Positions 28,208-36,892 of a DNA stretch of 64,000 nucleotides are shown here, one piece after another (the stretch's first letter is position 1; each line of letters opens with the position of its first letter). The notes beneath the pieces were generated by a model, which saw only the letters and a list, made by a program, of their open reading frames with translations, had not been told where the DNA came from and ran no database searches. The translations under genes were made by a program, and so were the position numbers. The stretch is from assembly GCA_019285715.1 (NCBI GenBank), contig CP079108.1, positions 2,433,001 through 2,497,000 on the forward strand, read 5' to 3'. Source of the stretch: Sphingosinicellaceae bacterium (GTDB lineage: Bacteria; Pseudomonadota; Alphaproteobacteria; Sphingomonadales; Sphingomonadaceae).

Positions 28208-31200
28208 TCACTCCGCGGGCAGCTCGACGGTGCGAGGCGGCGGCACGCGCCCTTCGCCACCATTGGTGAACCACTTGCCAAAGCGCGGTGCCAGCCACTT
28301 CTCGATGTCGTCGGCGATGGTGAAGGCCGCCGGCACGATGATCAGCGTCAGCACCGTCGACAGCGCGATGCCACCGATCACCGCGACCCCCATTGGCTGC
28401 CGCCACGAACCGTCGCCGCCGAGAGCCAGCGCCACCGGCAACATCCCCGCGATCATCGCGACCGAAGTCATGACGATCGGCTGGGCACGCTTGCGGCCGG
28501 CGTCGAGGATCGCGTCGACGCGGTCGATGCCGAGCCGCATCTCCTCGATGGCGAAGTCGATCAGAAGGATCGAGTTCTTGGCGACGATGCCGAACAGCAT
28601 CAGCAGCCCGATGAACACCGGCATCGACAGCGCGTAGCCGCAGATCATCAGTGCAATCACCGCACCGAGTGGCGCCAGGAACAGCGACGCCATGTTGACG
28701 AACGGCGGCAGCACGCGGCGGTACAGTAGCACCAGCACCGCGAACACCAGCAGAATGCCCGAGATCAACGCGTAGAGGAAATTCATCAGCAGCTCGCCCA
28801 TCCACTGGGCCTCGCCGACCGCGACTTCCTCGACGCCCTGCGGCAGGTTCTTGTACTCGGGCAACTCATGGATCGACTTCTGCGCGTCCCCGCCCTGCGC
28901 ACCCGGCGCAAGATCGGCGACGACGGCGATGCGCCGGCCCTGGTTGTAACGACGTATCTTCACCGCGCCCTCGCCGAAGTTGATGTCGGCGACCACCTTA
29001 AGCGGCACGCTGGCGCCGTTGGCCGTCGGCACCGGCAGGTTGCGCAGTGTATCGAGGTCGCCGCGCGCACTCTCTGGCAGCTGGACGCGGATCGGAATCT
29101 GGCGGTCCGACAGCGAGAACTTCGCCAGGTTCTGCGGCACGTCGCCGATCGTCGCGATGCGGATCGTCTGGCTCAGCGCCGCGACCGAGACGCCCATCGA
29201 GGCAGCGAGATCGAAGTGCGGGCGGATCACGATCTCGGGCCGCTGCAGGTCGGCGTCGATGTGCGCGTCACGCAGTGTCGGCAGGCGGAGCATGCCCTTG
29301 ACCAGTTGCTCCCCCGACTTGTGGAGCAGCAGCGGGTCATCGCCGACGAGCATGACAGTCACATCATGGCCGCCGATGCCGCCAGTCTGCGACTGGAAGT
29401 TGACGCGCGCGTCGGGCAGCTGACGCAAGGTCGGCGCCATGTCGCGCTCGAACTCGACGGTACTCAGCTTGCGCTCGGCGCGGGGCACCAGGTTGATGTT
29501 GAGGGTGGCGAAGCGGACCTCGTCGTCGCCGCCAATGGCCTCGAACACCTGCGCCACTTCGGGGCGCTTGGTAAGCAGCGCCGCGGCCTGACCGGAGACG
29601 CGCTTGACGTCCTCGAGACGTACCCCCGGAGCCATCTCGATCTGGACACTCGACTGGCCGCTGTCGACCGGCGGCTGGAAGGCGAGCGGCAGCTTCATGC
29701 CGAGGAAGATGGTCAGCGCGAACGCCAGCACGCCGCCGAGCACGGTCCACCAGCGGTGCCGGATCGACCACTTGAGAAACGCGATGTAGCGCTGCATCGA
29801 CTTGCCCGCGGCATGCTCGCGCTCGCCGTGCGCCTTGAGGAAATAGGCGGCGCACAGCGGCGTCACCATCCGCGCGACGACCAGCGACATCATCACCGAG
29901 ACGACAACGGTCAGGCCGAACTGCTTGAAAAACTGGCCCGAAATGCCGGGCATCAGCGCGACCGGCAGGAACACCGCGACGATCGCCATGGTGGTTGCGA
30001 CGACCGCCAGCCCGATCTCGTCGGCGGCATCCATCGAGGCCTGCCACGCCGACTTGCCCATGCGCATGTGCCGGACGATGTTCTCGATCTCGACGATCGC
30101 GTCGTCGACGAGGATACCCGCCACGAGGCTGAGTGCGAGCAGGCTGAGGCCGTTCAGGGTGAAGCCCATCGCGTCCATGAAGAAGAACGCCGGGATGCAC
30201 GACAGCGGGATCGCCAGCGCCGAGATCAAGGTCGCGCGCCAGTCGCGCAGGAAGATGAAGACGACGAATACCGCCAGCACCGCGCCCTCGATCAAGGCGC
30301 GGATCGCGGCCTTGTACTGGTCGCGGGTGTATTTGACGTTGTCGTCGATGAGGTCGATCTTGACCTGCGGGTTCTCCTTGGAAATCTTCGCGAGCTCGGC
30401 GATGACCTTGTCCATCGAGCCGACCTCGGAAGCGCCCTTGGCCTTCTGGATATAAAACGCGGTGACTTCGCGCCCATCGAGCCGGGCCAGCGCGCGCTGT
30501 TCAGCGGTGCCGTCCTTGATGTCGGCGACGTCGCCAAGGCGGACGATGCGGTCACCCGAGATCGCGATCTGGGTGTCTGCCAGCGCCTGCGCGGTGCGCG
30601 CGCCCCCGAGGACACGCAGCGCCTGCTCGGCCCCAGCGACCTGCGCTCGGCCACCGGCGGCGTCGAGGTTGAGGGCTCGCAGCGCCGAATTGATCTGGAC
30701 CGCTGTGACCCCGTACGACTGGAGCTTGCCGGGATCGAGGTTGATGCGGATTTCGCGGCTGACGCCGCCCAGCCGGTTTACGCCGGCGACGCCCGGGATC
30801 GTCAGCAGGCGCTTGGCGATGGTGTTGTCGACAAACCAGCTGAGCTGTTCCAGCGTCATGTCGGTGGTCTTGACCGAATAGCGGCCGAGGCCGCCGTCGA
30901 AATCCTGGCGCTCGACGACCGGCTCGAGGATGCCTTCGGGCAAGTCGGAGCGAATCTTGGAGATCGCGTCGCGGACGTCGTTGACGGCGCGGTCGGTCGG
31001 GGTGCCGACGGCGAACTCGACCGAGGTACCCGAGATGCCCTCGGTCGCCCACGAGGTTATGTGCTCGACGTTGCCGATCGACGCCACCGCGCCCTCGACG
31101 CGCTGGGTGATCTGCTTCTCCATCTCGGTCGGGGCGGCGCCGGGCTGGCTGACCGTAACCTGGACGATCGGGAAGCTTATGTCCGGATTGTTGTTGATCG

Positions 31201-31300
31201 CCATTCGGTTGAAGCTAACGATGCCGAGGAAACTCAGCACCAGGAACAGCACGATCGGGAAGGTCGGGTTCCGGATCGACCAGCTGGAGATGTTGCGCAT
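28208..31300 (-). CDS. RND efflux permease (AcrB/HAE1 type)
   Basis: Predicted 1030-residue inner-membrane proton-driven exporter. N-terminal helix, then a large periplasmic porter loop, a helix bundle with the paired Asp proton relay in VAGILVDDAIVEIENIVRH, a second porter loop, and the C-terminal bundle with FGIVAKNSILLIDFA. Start MRNISSWSIRNPTFPIVLF is typical for the family. Its adaptor gene ends three bases upstream, so they form an operon. No outer-membrane channel gene is nearby, so it probably shares a TolC-type protein encoded elsewhere. Substrate range cannot be read from sequence. Confidence 0.93.
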   Translation of the reverse strand: MRNISSWSIRNPTFPIVLFLVLSFLGIVSFNRMAINNNPDISFPIVQVTVSQPGAAPTEMEKQITQRVEGAVASIGNVEHITSWATEGISGTSVEFAVGTPTDRAVNDVRDAISKIRSDLPEGILEPVVERQDFDGGLGRYSVKTTDMTLEQLSWFVDNTIAKRLLTIPGVAGVNRLGGVSREIRINLDPGKLQSYGVTAVQINSALRALNLDAAGGRAQVAGAEQALRVLGGARTAQALADTQIAISGDRIVRLGDVADIKDGTAEQRALARLDGREVTAFYIQKAKGASEVGSMDKVIAELAKISKENPQVKIDLIDDNVKYTRDQYKAAIRALIEGAVLAVFVVFIFLRDWRATLISALAIPLSCIPAFFFMDAMGFTLNGLSLLALSLVAGILVDDAIVEIENIVRHMRMGKSAWQASMDAADEIGLAVVATTMAIVAVFLPVALMPGISGQFFKQFGLTVVVSVMMSLVVARMVTPLCAAYFLKAHGEREHAAGKSMQRYIAFLKWSIRHRWWTVLGGVLAFALTIFLGMKLPLAFQPPVDSGQSSVQIEMAPGVRLEDVKRVSGQAAALLTKRPEVAQVFEAIGGDDEVRFATLNINLVPRAERKLSTVEFERDMAPTLRQLPDARVNFQSQTGGIGGHDVTVMLVGDDPLLLHKSGEQLVKGMLRLPTLRDAHIDADLQRPEIVIRPHFDLAASMGVSVAALSQTIRIATIGDVPQNLAKFSLSDRQIPIRVQLPESARGDLDTLRNLPVPTANGASVPLKVVADINFGEGAVKIRRYNQGRRIAVVADLAPGAQGGDAQKSIHELPEYKNLPQGVEEVAVGEAQWMGELLMNFLYALISGILLVFAVLVLLYRRVLPPFVNMASLFLAPLGAVIALMICGYALSMPVFIGLLMLFGIVAKNSILLIDFAIEEMRLGIDRVDAILDAGRKRAQPIVMTSVAMIAGMLPVALALGGDGSWRQPMGVAVIGGIALSTVLTLIIVPAAFTIADDIEKWLAPRFGKWFTNGGEGRVPPPRTVELPAE

Positions 31301-31303
31301 CGA

Positions 31304-32512
31304 TTAGGCTCCGGCGTCGACGGCAGCGACGGTCGCAGCCGCGGTGACGGGCTTGACCTTCTCGCCCGGGGAGAGGAACGCGCCGGCGCTGAGCACGATC
31401 CGCTCGGTGCCGTTCAGGCCCGAGGCGATGCTGAGGCCGCCCGCATTGACCGCACCGACTGTGACCGGGCGCCGCACGATCTTGCCGTCGGACGCGACCA
31501 GGAAGACGTAGCTGCCCTTCTCGTCGACCATCACCGCCGACTGCGGCAGCACCGGCTGGGTCGCCTCGCCCGCCGCGACGGTCGCGTTGGCGAAGGCACC
31601 GACCCGGAGGCCGGGCGAATAGGCGAGTGCGATGCGGGCGATGCCCTGGCGGCTGAGCGGATCGACGACCGGCTCGACCAGCCAGATGCGGCCGCTGTAG
31701 CTTTGCGCGCCGCCAACCGGGCGGACCTGCGCGGGCAAGCCGGTCTTGAGCCGCGCGAGGTCCTGCTCGGCAACCTGGGCGCGCATCTCGAGAACCCCAC
31801 CCTCGGCGATGCGGAACAGCGGCAGGCTGCTGCCCGAACTCACCACCTGCCCAGCCTCGACGTTGCGGGCCAGCACAAGGCCCGCCGACGGCGCGCGGAT
31901 ATTGAGGCGGCCGAGGCGGGCCTGCATCTCGCCATACTGTGCCTGCGCGACCTTGACCTTGGCATTGGCAGCATCGCGCGTCGCGGTCTTGCGGTCGATG
32001 TCGGCCTTGGAGATGAAACCCTTGTCGACGAGCTTGCCGGCGCGGTCGAGTTCGGACTGCGCGATCGCGGCGTCGGCCCGGGCCGAACCGATGCCGGCGG
32101 CCATGGCGTTGGCCTGCTGGACCTGGACGTTGCGGTCGATGCGGGCCAGCGTCTGCCCGGCCTTCACGAACTGGCCGGCGTCGACGAGGACCTGGGTGAC
32201 CATGCCGCCCTCGCCCTGCACGCCGACCGGCATGTCACGGCGGGCGGCGATCGAGCCGGTGACGCGCACCTGGTCGGGGACCAGCGTGCGGCCGGGAACG
32301 ACTACGGTGACCTGGGGCAGCGGGGCAACTTCCTTGCCGACCGCGGCCGGCTTGGCGCGCCCGAACAGCGCCCAGGCTGCAACCGCGACACCCAGCACGA
32401 GCAGGCCGATCAGCGCATAGCGCCGCCATTTGCGCGTGGGCGGGCCGTCGGTGCCGGGCAGCTCGAAGCCAGCAACCGCCGCATCCGACCCGATCGGATT
32501 GTGCATGTTCAT
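31304..32512 (-). CDS. RND efflux periplasmic adaptor subunit
   Basis: Membrane-fusion protein that bridges the RND permease to an outer-membrane channel. Predicted 402 residues. A membrane anchor (YALIGLLVLGVAVAAWALF) follows a short cytoplasmic start; there is no lipobox. The lipoyl halves are VTGSIAARRDMPVGVQGEGG and LNIRAPSAGLVLARNVEAGQ, separated by an alpha-hairpin (SARADAAIAQSELDRAGKL), then barrel domains. ATG 32512 was chosen over an in-frame upstream ATG at 32572, which would add 20 unlikely residues. First gene of the operon with the permease, DUF445 and lipase genes. Confidence 0.9.
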   Translation of the reverse strand: MNMHNPIGSDAAVAGFELPGTDGPPTRKWRRYALIGLLVLGVAVAAWALFGRAKPAAVGKEVAPLPQVTVVVPGRTLVPDQVRVTGSIAARRDMPVGVQGEGGMVTQVLVDAGQFVKAGQTLARIDRNVQVQQANAMAAGIGSARADAAIAQSELDRAGKLVDKGFISKADIDRKTATRDAANAKVKVAQAQYGEMQARLGRLNIRAPSAGLVLARNVEAGQVVSSGSSLPLFRIAEGGVLEMRAQVAEQDLARLKTGLPAQVRPVGGAQSYSGRIWLVEPVVDPLSRQGIARIALAYSPGLRVGAFANATVAAGEATQPVLPQSAVMVDEKGSYVFLVASDGKIVRRPVTVGAVNAGGLSIASGLNGTERIVLSAGAFLSPGEKVKPVTAAATVAAVDAGA

Positions 32513-32719
32513 CAAGTCGCCCGCGCTAAAACTATCAACCGCTGTATTACACGCATAACGCACCGGCGGCAAGAGGCTTTTATAACGTCAAACCCGGTCG
32601 TTGCGAAGCTCCGCAAGGCCGCAGTCGACCGCGCTGATGCATCGCGTGACGACCTCGCGCACCCATCTGCCGGTTTGTGCGTTAACGTTCCGGTTCCACC
32701 AGACAAAAGGGGTCTGAAA

Positions 32720-32983
32720 ATGTTGGGTTGGCTATGGGCGGCGATCATCGGCCTTATCGCCGGTGCGATCGCCAAGGCGATCATGCCGGGCAAGGATCCG
32801 GGCGGCATCTTCGTGACGATGCTGATCGGCATCGCTGGCGCGCTGCTGGCGTCCTTCATCGGTCGCTCGCTGGGCTGGTACCATGAGGGCGAAGGTGCCG
32901 GGTTCATCGGCGCGATCATCGGCGCGATCATCCTGCTGTGGCTGTGGCGCCTGATCAACCGCGGCCGCGGCACCACGATCTAA
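32720..32983 (+). CDS. GlsB/YeaQ/YmgE-type small membrane protein
   Basis: Predicted 87 residues with three hydrophobic segments and the family pattern: LGWLWAAIIGLIAGAIAKAIMPGKDPGG, VTMLIGIAGALLASFIG, then GFIGAIIGAIILLWLWRL. This stress-associated family (transglycosylase-associated) has no proven activity. The strong site AAAAGGGG lies eight bases upstream of the ATG. Divergent from the RND operon and followed at once by a good intrinsic terminator at 33016, so it is likely a monocistronic, separately regulated gene. Confidence 0.88.
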   Translation: MLGWLWAAIIGLIAGAIAKAIMPGKDPGGIFVTMLIGIAGALLASFIGRSLGWYHEGEGAGFIGAIIGAIILLWLWRLINRGRGTTI

Positions 32984-33015
32984 CGCGTTCACGTTCCGGA
33001 AAGTTCGTTACGGCT

Positions 33016-33050
33016 AGTGCCGCCATCCCGCCGGGGTGGCGGCACTTTTT
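33016..33050 (+). terminator. Intrinsic terminator after the GlsB-type gene
   Basis: AGTGCCGCCA (33016-33025) pairs with TGGCGGCACT (33037-33046), a perfect 10-bp GC-rich stem with an 11-base loop, followed by TTTTT. It lies 32 bases after the stop at 32983 and before the gene at 33067. It is the clearest intrinsic terminator in the window. Confidence 0.85.
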
Positions 33051-33066
33051 CTGTCTGGAGACACGC

Positions 33067-33768
33067 ATGAGCATCCGTACCGCCGCCGCCATCATCGCCC
33101 TCGCCGCGGCATTGCCCGCCGCCGCGCAGCAGGCCGTGACCCCGGTGCCGACACTCAGCGTGTCCGCCGAGGGCAAGTCCCTGCGCGTGCCCGACGTCGC
33201 CGAGCTGTCGGGTGGCGTCGTCACCACCGCGCCGACTGCAGCGGCGGCGATGGCCGAGAACGCCCAGCGCATGTCGGCGGTCGTCGCCGCGGTCCGCAAG
33301 GCCGGCATCGCCGAGCGCGATATCCAGACCGCGGGCCTCAGCCTGCAGCCCCAGTATCGCTACGAGAACAACCAGGCCCCCATACTGACCGGCTACCAGG
33401 CGACCAACACGGTGTCGCTGCGGCTGCGCAAGCTGCCCGATGCCGGGCGCCTGCTCGACACTTTGGTCAGCGTCGGAGCCAACCAGATCAGCGGGCCGAG
33501 CTTTCGGGTCGACGACAGCGATGCGGCGCTCGACGAGGCCCGCGTCCAGGCGGTCGCCACCGCCCGCGCCCGCGGCGATCTTTACGCCAAGGCCGCCGGG
33601 GTCCGCATCAAGCGCATCCTGACGATCAGCGAGAGCGGCGACGCCGAGCCGCCGCGCCCGATGATGATGATGGCCCGCGCCTCCAAGATGGCGGCCGCCG
33701 ACACGCCGGTGGTGCCGGGCGAGGTCGCGCTGACGGTCACCGTCAACGTCACCTTCGAACTCGAGTAG
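33067..33768 (+). CDS. SIMPL (DUF541) domain periplasmic protein
   Basis: Predicted 233 residues. Signal peptide MSIRTAAAIIALAAALPAAA. The mature part is a single SIMPL/DUF541 domain: SVSAEGKSLRVPDVAELSGGV, AGIAERDIQTAGLSLQPQY, GYQATNTVSLRLR, NQISGPSFRVDD, ARARGDLYAKAAG. Families of this type include YggE (oxidative-stress related) and BP26, which forms channel-like oligomers. A GGAG site lies ten bases before the ATG. An unusual run of four Met residues follows PPRP near the C-terminus. Role: envelope protein, function unproven. Confidence 0.88.
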   Translation: MSIRTAAAIIALAAALPAAAQQAVTPVPTLSVSAEGKSLRVPDVAELSGGVVTTAPTAAAAMAENAQRMSAVVAAVRKAGIAERDIQTAGLSLQPQYRYENNQAPILTGYQATNTVSLRLRKLPDAGRLLDTLVSVGANQISGPSFRVDDSDAALDEARVQAVATARARGDLYAKAAGVRIKRILTISESGDAEPPRPMMMMARASKMAAADTPVVPGEVALTVTVNVTFELE

Positions 33769-33792
33769 CCTGCGCCGCGGCGGTGGTCCTCG

Positions 33793-34569
33793 TCAGACCA
33801 CCGTCGCCCCACCATCGATGACGAAGCTCTGACCCGTCGCGAAGCCGCCCGCCTTGGCCGCGAGCAGTACCGCCATGCCGGCGATCTCGTCGGGCACGCC
33901 GATCCGGCGCAGCGGCGCGCGGCTGGTCGAGACCTCCAGGATCTCGGGATTGTCCCACAAGGCCTTGGCGAAGTCGGTGCGGATCAGGCCGGGAGCGATG
34001 CAGTTGACCCGGACGTTGTCGGGCCCGAACTCCGAGGCGAGGTTGCGCGCCAGCTGCATGTCGGCGGCCTTGGAGATGCAGTAGGCGCCGATGATGTCGG
34101 ACGCCTTCAGCCCGCCGACCGACGAGATGATGGTGATGCTGCCGGCCTTCCGCGCCCGCATCGCCGGCGCGACCATCGAGATCAGCCAGTGGTTGCTGAC
34201 GATATTATTCTGCAGGATCTTGCCGAATTGGTCGTCGGTGATGCCCGCCTGCGGCCCGAAATAGGGGTTCGACGCGGCGTTGCAGACGAGCGCGTCGATC
34301 TGCCCGAACCGCTCGATGGTCGAGTCCACCAGGTGCTGGAGGCTGGCCTTGTCGGCGATGTTGGCGGGGATGGCGAAGGCGGCCTCACGCCCGACCGCGG
34401 CGTTGATCTCGGCGACGGCGGCGTCGCAGACATCGGCCTTGCGGCTGCTGACGACGACGTTGGCGCCGTGCTCGGCCATGCGGTGCGCGATGGCCTTGCC
34501 GATGCCCTTCGAGGAGCCGGTGATCACGGCGGTCTGGCCGGTCAGGTCGAACAGTTCGGGCAACGGCAT
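33793..34569 (-). CDS. Short-chain dehydrogenase/reductase
   Basis: Predicted 258-residue classical SDR: cofactor motif TGSSKGIG, NAASNPYFG (in place of NNAG), catalytic Ser in ISSVGG and YCISK (Tyr, Lys). VVVSSRKADVC with Ser-Arg after strand 2 favours NADP(H). GGAG-containing site GGGGAGAAG is about 3-9 bases upstream. It diverges from an MFS transporter, with a TGTCAT repeat between. Substrate unknown; 3-oxoacyl or alcohol oxidation are typical possibilities. Confidence 0.85.
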   Translation of the reverse strand: MPLPELFDLTGQTAVITGSSKGIGKAIAHRMAEHGANVVVSSRKADVCDAAVAEINAAVGREAAFAIPANIADKASLQHLVDSTIERFGQIDALVCNAASNPYFGPQAGITDDQFGKILQNNIVSNHWLISMVAPAMRARKAGSITIISSVGGLKASDIIGAYCISKAADMQLARNLASEFGPDNVRVNCIAPGLIRTDFAKALWDNPEILEVSTSRAPLRRIGVPDEIAGMAVLLAAKAGGFATGQSFVIDGGATVV

Positions 34570-34591
34570 CGTCTTCTCCCCAAGAGAACAC

Positions 34592-34685
34592 TGTCATCCC
34601 GGCGAATGCCGGGACCCAGCTTTCTTCTTCCTTCGGCGGGCAGCGCGCGGAAGGCAACCGGGTCCCGGCGTTCGCCGGGATGACA
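34592..34685. repeat. TGTCAT-ended intergenic repeat, copy 4
   Basis: Begins TGTCATCCCGGCGAATGCCG and ends CGTTCGCCGGGATGACA, about 94 bases, with GGGACCCAG / CGGGTCCCG inside; the ends are near-perfect inverted repeats. It lies between the divergent SDR and the MFS transporter genes, so it could affect either promoter. Confidence 0.8.
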
Positions 34686-34734
34686 ACACCGAGACAAGCC
34701 GCCATGGTCGGTCCCGTCCCGCCCGGAGTCCCGC

Positions 34735-35928
34735 TTGTCCCCCTCACCCGCCGTTCGCTCGACCGTCCTCGCCTGCCTGTTCTTCGCGGGGTTCGGGTGC
34801 CTGGTGCCGTTCCTGCCGCTGTGGCTGGAGAAGGTCCATGGCTTCAGCGGAGCCGAGATCGGCGTCGTGCTGGCGATCGCCGGGTTCAGCCGCGCCGTCG
34901 CCGGGCCGCTGACCGCCGCGTGGGCGGACGGCCGCAGCGACCGCCGCGCACCGCTGTTCCTGTTCACCGGGGTGCTGACCATCGGCTTCGCGGTGCTGCA
35001 CTTCCTCGACGGGTTCGCGGCGGTGTTCGTCCTGATCCTGATCCTCGACATCGCGTACTGGGGCCTGCTGCCGGTGGTCGAGACCGCGCTGCTGCGGCTG
35101 ACCCGCACCGGCAAGCCCGCCTACGGGACCGCGCGCGGCCTCGCGTCGGCAGCGTTCGTCGTCGGCACCACCACGGTCGGCCTGATGAACGACTGGATGC
35201 GCAGCTTCTGGCCGATCTGGGGCTTCATGCTGCTGATCTCGACGCTGATGATCGCCGGTTCCGCCTGGATGCCGCGCGAGCCGGTGCTGGCCGCCGAGGA
35301 GCGCCGCGTCCCCTTCGGCGAGCGCCTGTCGGCGGGGCTCGGCATGCTCCGCAACCCGGCGTTCACGCTGTTCATCTTCGCCGCCGGGCTGATCCAGGCG
35401 AGCGCCGCCTTCCTGTACACCGCGGGCTCGCTGGTCTGGACCAACGCGCAGGGGCTCACGAGCTCGACGATCGCGCTGCTGTGGAACGTCGGTGTGCTCG
35501 CGGAGGTCGGTTTCCTGATGTTCCTCGGCGGCTGGTCGTCGCGCTTCCGCCCGGAGACACTGATCGTCGTCGGCGGCATCGGCGCGGTGGTGCGCTGGAC
35601 CGCGCTCGCCGCAATGCCGCCGGTGTGGGTGCTGGTGCCGCTGCAGTTGCTCCACGCGCTGAGCTTCGCCGCCACCTTCCTCGGCGGCATGCGCTTCATC
35701 CAGACCATCCACGGGGACGACCGGGCGCCGACGGCGCAGATGATCTACATGGGGCTGGCGAATGCGCCGACCTATGCGGCGGCGGTGCTGGTGTCGGGAC
35801 CGCTGTACGACCGGGTCGGGGCGGCCGGGTATCTGGCGATGAGCGTGGTGGCCGCGGTCGGACTGGTGCTGGCGGTGATGCTGCGGGCGCGGGGCGCGAC
35901 GGTCGAGGGCGCGGCGAAGCCGGCTTGA
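34735..35928 (+). CDS. MFS transporter (3-phenylpropionate/nucleoside type)
   Basis: Predicted 397-residue major-facilitator protein with twelve hydrophobic segments, close to the HcaT/LacY-like branch: FFAGFGCLVPFLPLWLEKVHGFSGAEIGV at the N-terminus, ALLRLTRTGKPAYGTARGLASAAF in the central part, and LLHALSFAATFLGGMRFI in the second half. Starts at a TTG (34735) with GGAG about six bases upstream. Substrate unknown. It is a single gene, ending before the CCCTCCCC repeat at 35935, and the Anbu gene is convergent. Confidence 0.86.
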   Translation: MSPSPAVRSTVLACLFFAGFGCLVPFLPLWLEKVHGFSGAEIGVVLAIAGFSRAVAGPLTAAWADGRSDRRAPLFLFTGVLTIGFAVLHFLDGFAAVFVLILILDIAYWGLLPVVETALLRLTRTGKPAYGTARGLASAAFVVGTTTVGLMNDWMRSFWPIWGFMLLISTLMIAGSAWMPREPVLAAEERRVPFGERLSAGLGMLRNPAFTLFIFAAGLIQASAAFLYTAGSLVWTNAQGLTSSTIALLWNVGVLAEVGFLMFLGGWSSRFRPETLIVVGGIGAVVRWTALAAMPPVWVLVPLQLLHALSFAATFLGGMRFIQTIHGDDRAPTAQMIYMGLANAPTYAAAVLVSGPLYDRVGAAGYLAMSVVAAVGLVLAVMLRARGATVEGAAKPA

Positions 35929-35934
35929 TACTCA

Positions 35935-36066
35935 CCCTCCCCTCAAGGGGAGGGTCGGAGATACGGCGTAGCCGGCCGCGGGGTGGGTGCTGCGTCCGCG
36001 ACGAAGAACCCACCCGCGGGCCGGCGCAAGAGCGCCGTCTCTCGCACCCTCCCCTCAAGGGGAGGG
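35935..36066. repeat. Inverted repeat with two identical CCCTCCCCTCAAGGGGAGGG palindromes
   Basis: The same 20-base palindrome occurs at 35935-35954 and 36047-36066, flanking CCGGCCGCGGGGTGGGT and its near complement ACCCACCCGCGGGCCGG. The whole is one imperfect inverted repeat of about 130 bases. It separates convergent genes (MFS transporter, Anbu) and may act as a bidirectional terminator. Confidence 0.75.
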
Positions 36067-36074
36067 CTTAGGCC

Positions 36075-36845
36075 CTACAGCTCCATCAGATCCCCTTGCG
36101 CGTCCGGCCCGCCGTACGGCGGCGTCGGGATCGCCATCTGGGCGGCCTTCAGCGCCCGGCTCCAGCGGTCGTCGAGTTCGCGGTAATAGGCGTCGTCGCC
36201 GTCGATGCGATAGTTGAGCGCCGGCTCCGATTTGCCGGGCAGGATGGTCAGCAGGTCGATCGGCAGTCCGACCGCGAGGTTCGAGCGCATCGTCGAGTTG
36301 AACGAGATCAGCCCGACCTTGATCGCCTCGGGGATCGGCGTGTCATAGCTGATCTGCCGGTCGAGGATCGGCTTGCCGTACTTGTGCTCGCCGATCTGCA
36401 GGAAGGGCGTATCGGGCTGGCACTCGATGAAGTTGCCGCTGCCGTAGATCAGGAACAGGCGGGGCTTTCGCCCGCCGATGCTGCCGCCGAACAGCAGCGA
36501 GGCGCCGGTGGCGATCTTGTCGTCGGTGATGGTCGCGTCGATCACCGTCTTGGCCTCGCGCAGCGCCGCCCCGACCAGTTGCGCGGCGCGGAACATCGAC
36601 GGCGCGTTGTCGAGGGTGTCGCGCTCGTCCGCGCCGGGCAGGATCATCGCGTCCTGCAGGCGAGTGACCGCGGCCTGGGTCACCGACAGGCTGCCGGCGC
36701 TGGCGACCGCGAGGCAGCGTCCGGGCTGGGTCTCGAAGATCCGCAACTTGCGGTAGGTCGAGATGTTATCGACCCCGGCGTTGGTCCGGGTGTCGGCCAT
36801 CATGACGAGCCCGTCCTTGACGAGGACGCCGATGCAGTACGTCAT
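36075..36845 (-). CDS. Anbu-type proteasome-like peptidase
   Basis: Predicted 256-residue HslV/proteasome beta-type peptidase of the Anbu family (COG3484). The start MTYCIGVLVKDGLVMMADTRTNAGVDNIS fits the family; after Met removal Thr2 becomes the Ntn nucleophile, with Asp18 and Lys33 (RKLR) in the expected positions. IYGSGNFIECQPDTPFLQIGEHKYGK and PVGLPIDLL are further family blocks. Anbu rings have been seen as open spirals in structural work, but the substrate is unknown. Last gene of the ATP-grasp / alpha-E / transglutaminase cluster, 47 bases after the transglutaminase stop. No ATPase partner (HslU-like) is present. Confidence 0.92.
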   Translation of the reverse strand: MTYCIGVLVKDGLVMMADTRTNAGVDNISTYRKLRIFETQPGRCLAVASAGSLSVTQAAVTRLQDAMILPGADERDTLDNAPSMFRAAQLVGAALREAKTVIDATITDDKIATGASLLFGGSIGGRKPRLFLIYGSGNFIECQPDTPFLQIGEHKYGKPILDRQISYDTPIPEAIKVGLISFNSTMRSNLAVGLPIDLLTILPGKSEPALNYRIDGDDAYYRELDDRWSRALKAAQMAIPTPPYGGPDAQGDLMEL

Positions 36846-36892
36846 CGCGGTAACCTCATGCGTGGACGGCGCGAGGCTGTCCCATTGTCCGG

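Noticed and set aside
28868-32983. A very long + strand open frame antisense to the RND operon
   Set aside because: GC-rich coding DNA often leaves the opposite strand open. The sense genes have clear RND and adaptor motifs, and the antisense frame is low-complexity Arg/Asp-rich. Only its last part (from 32720) is a real gene.
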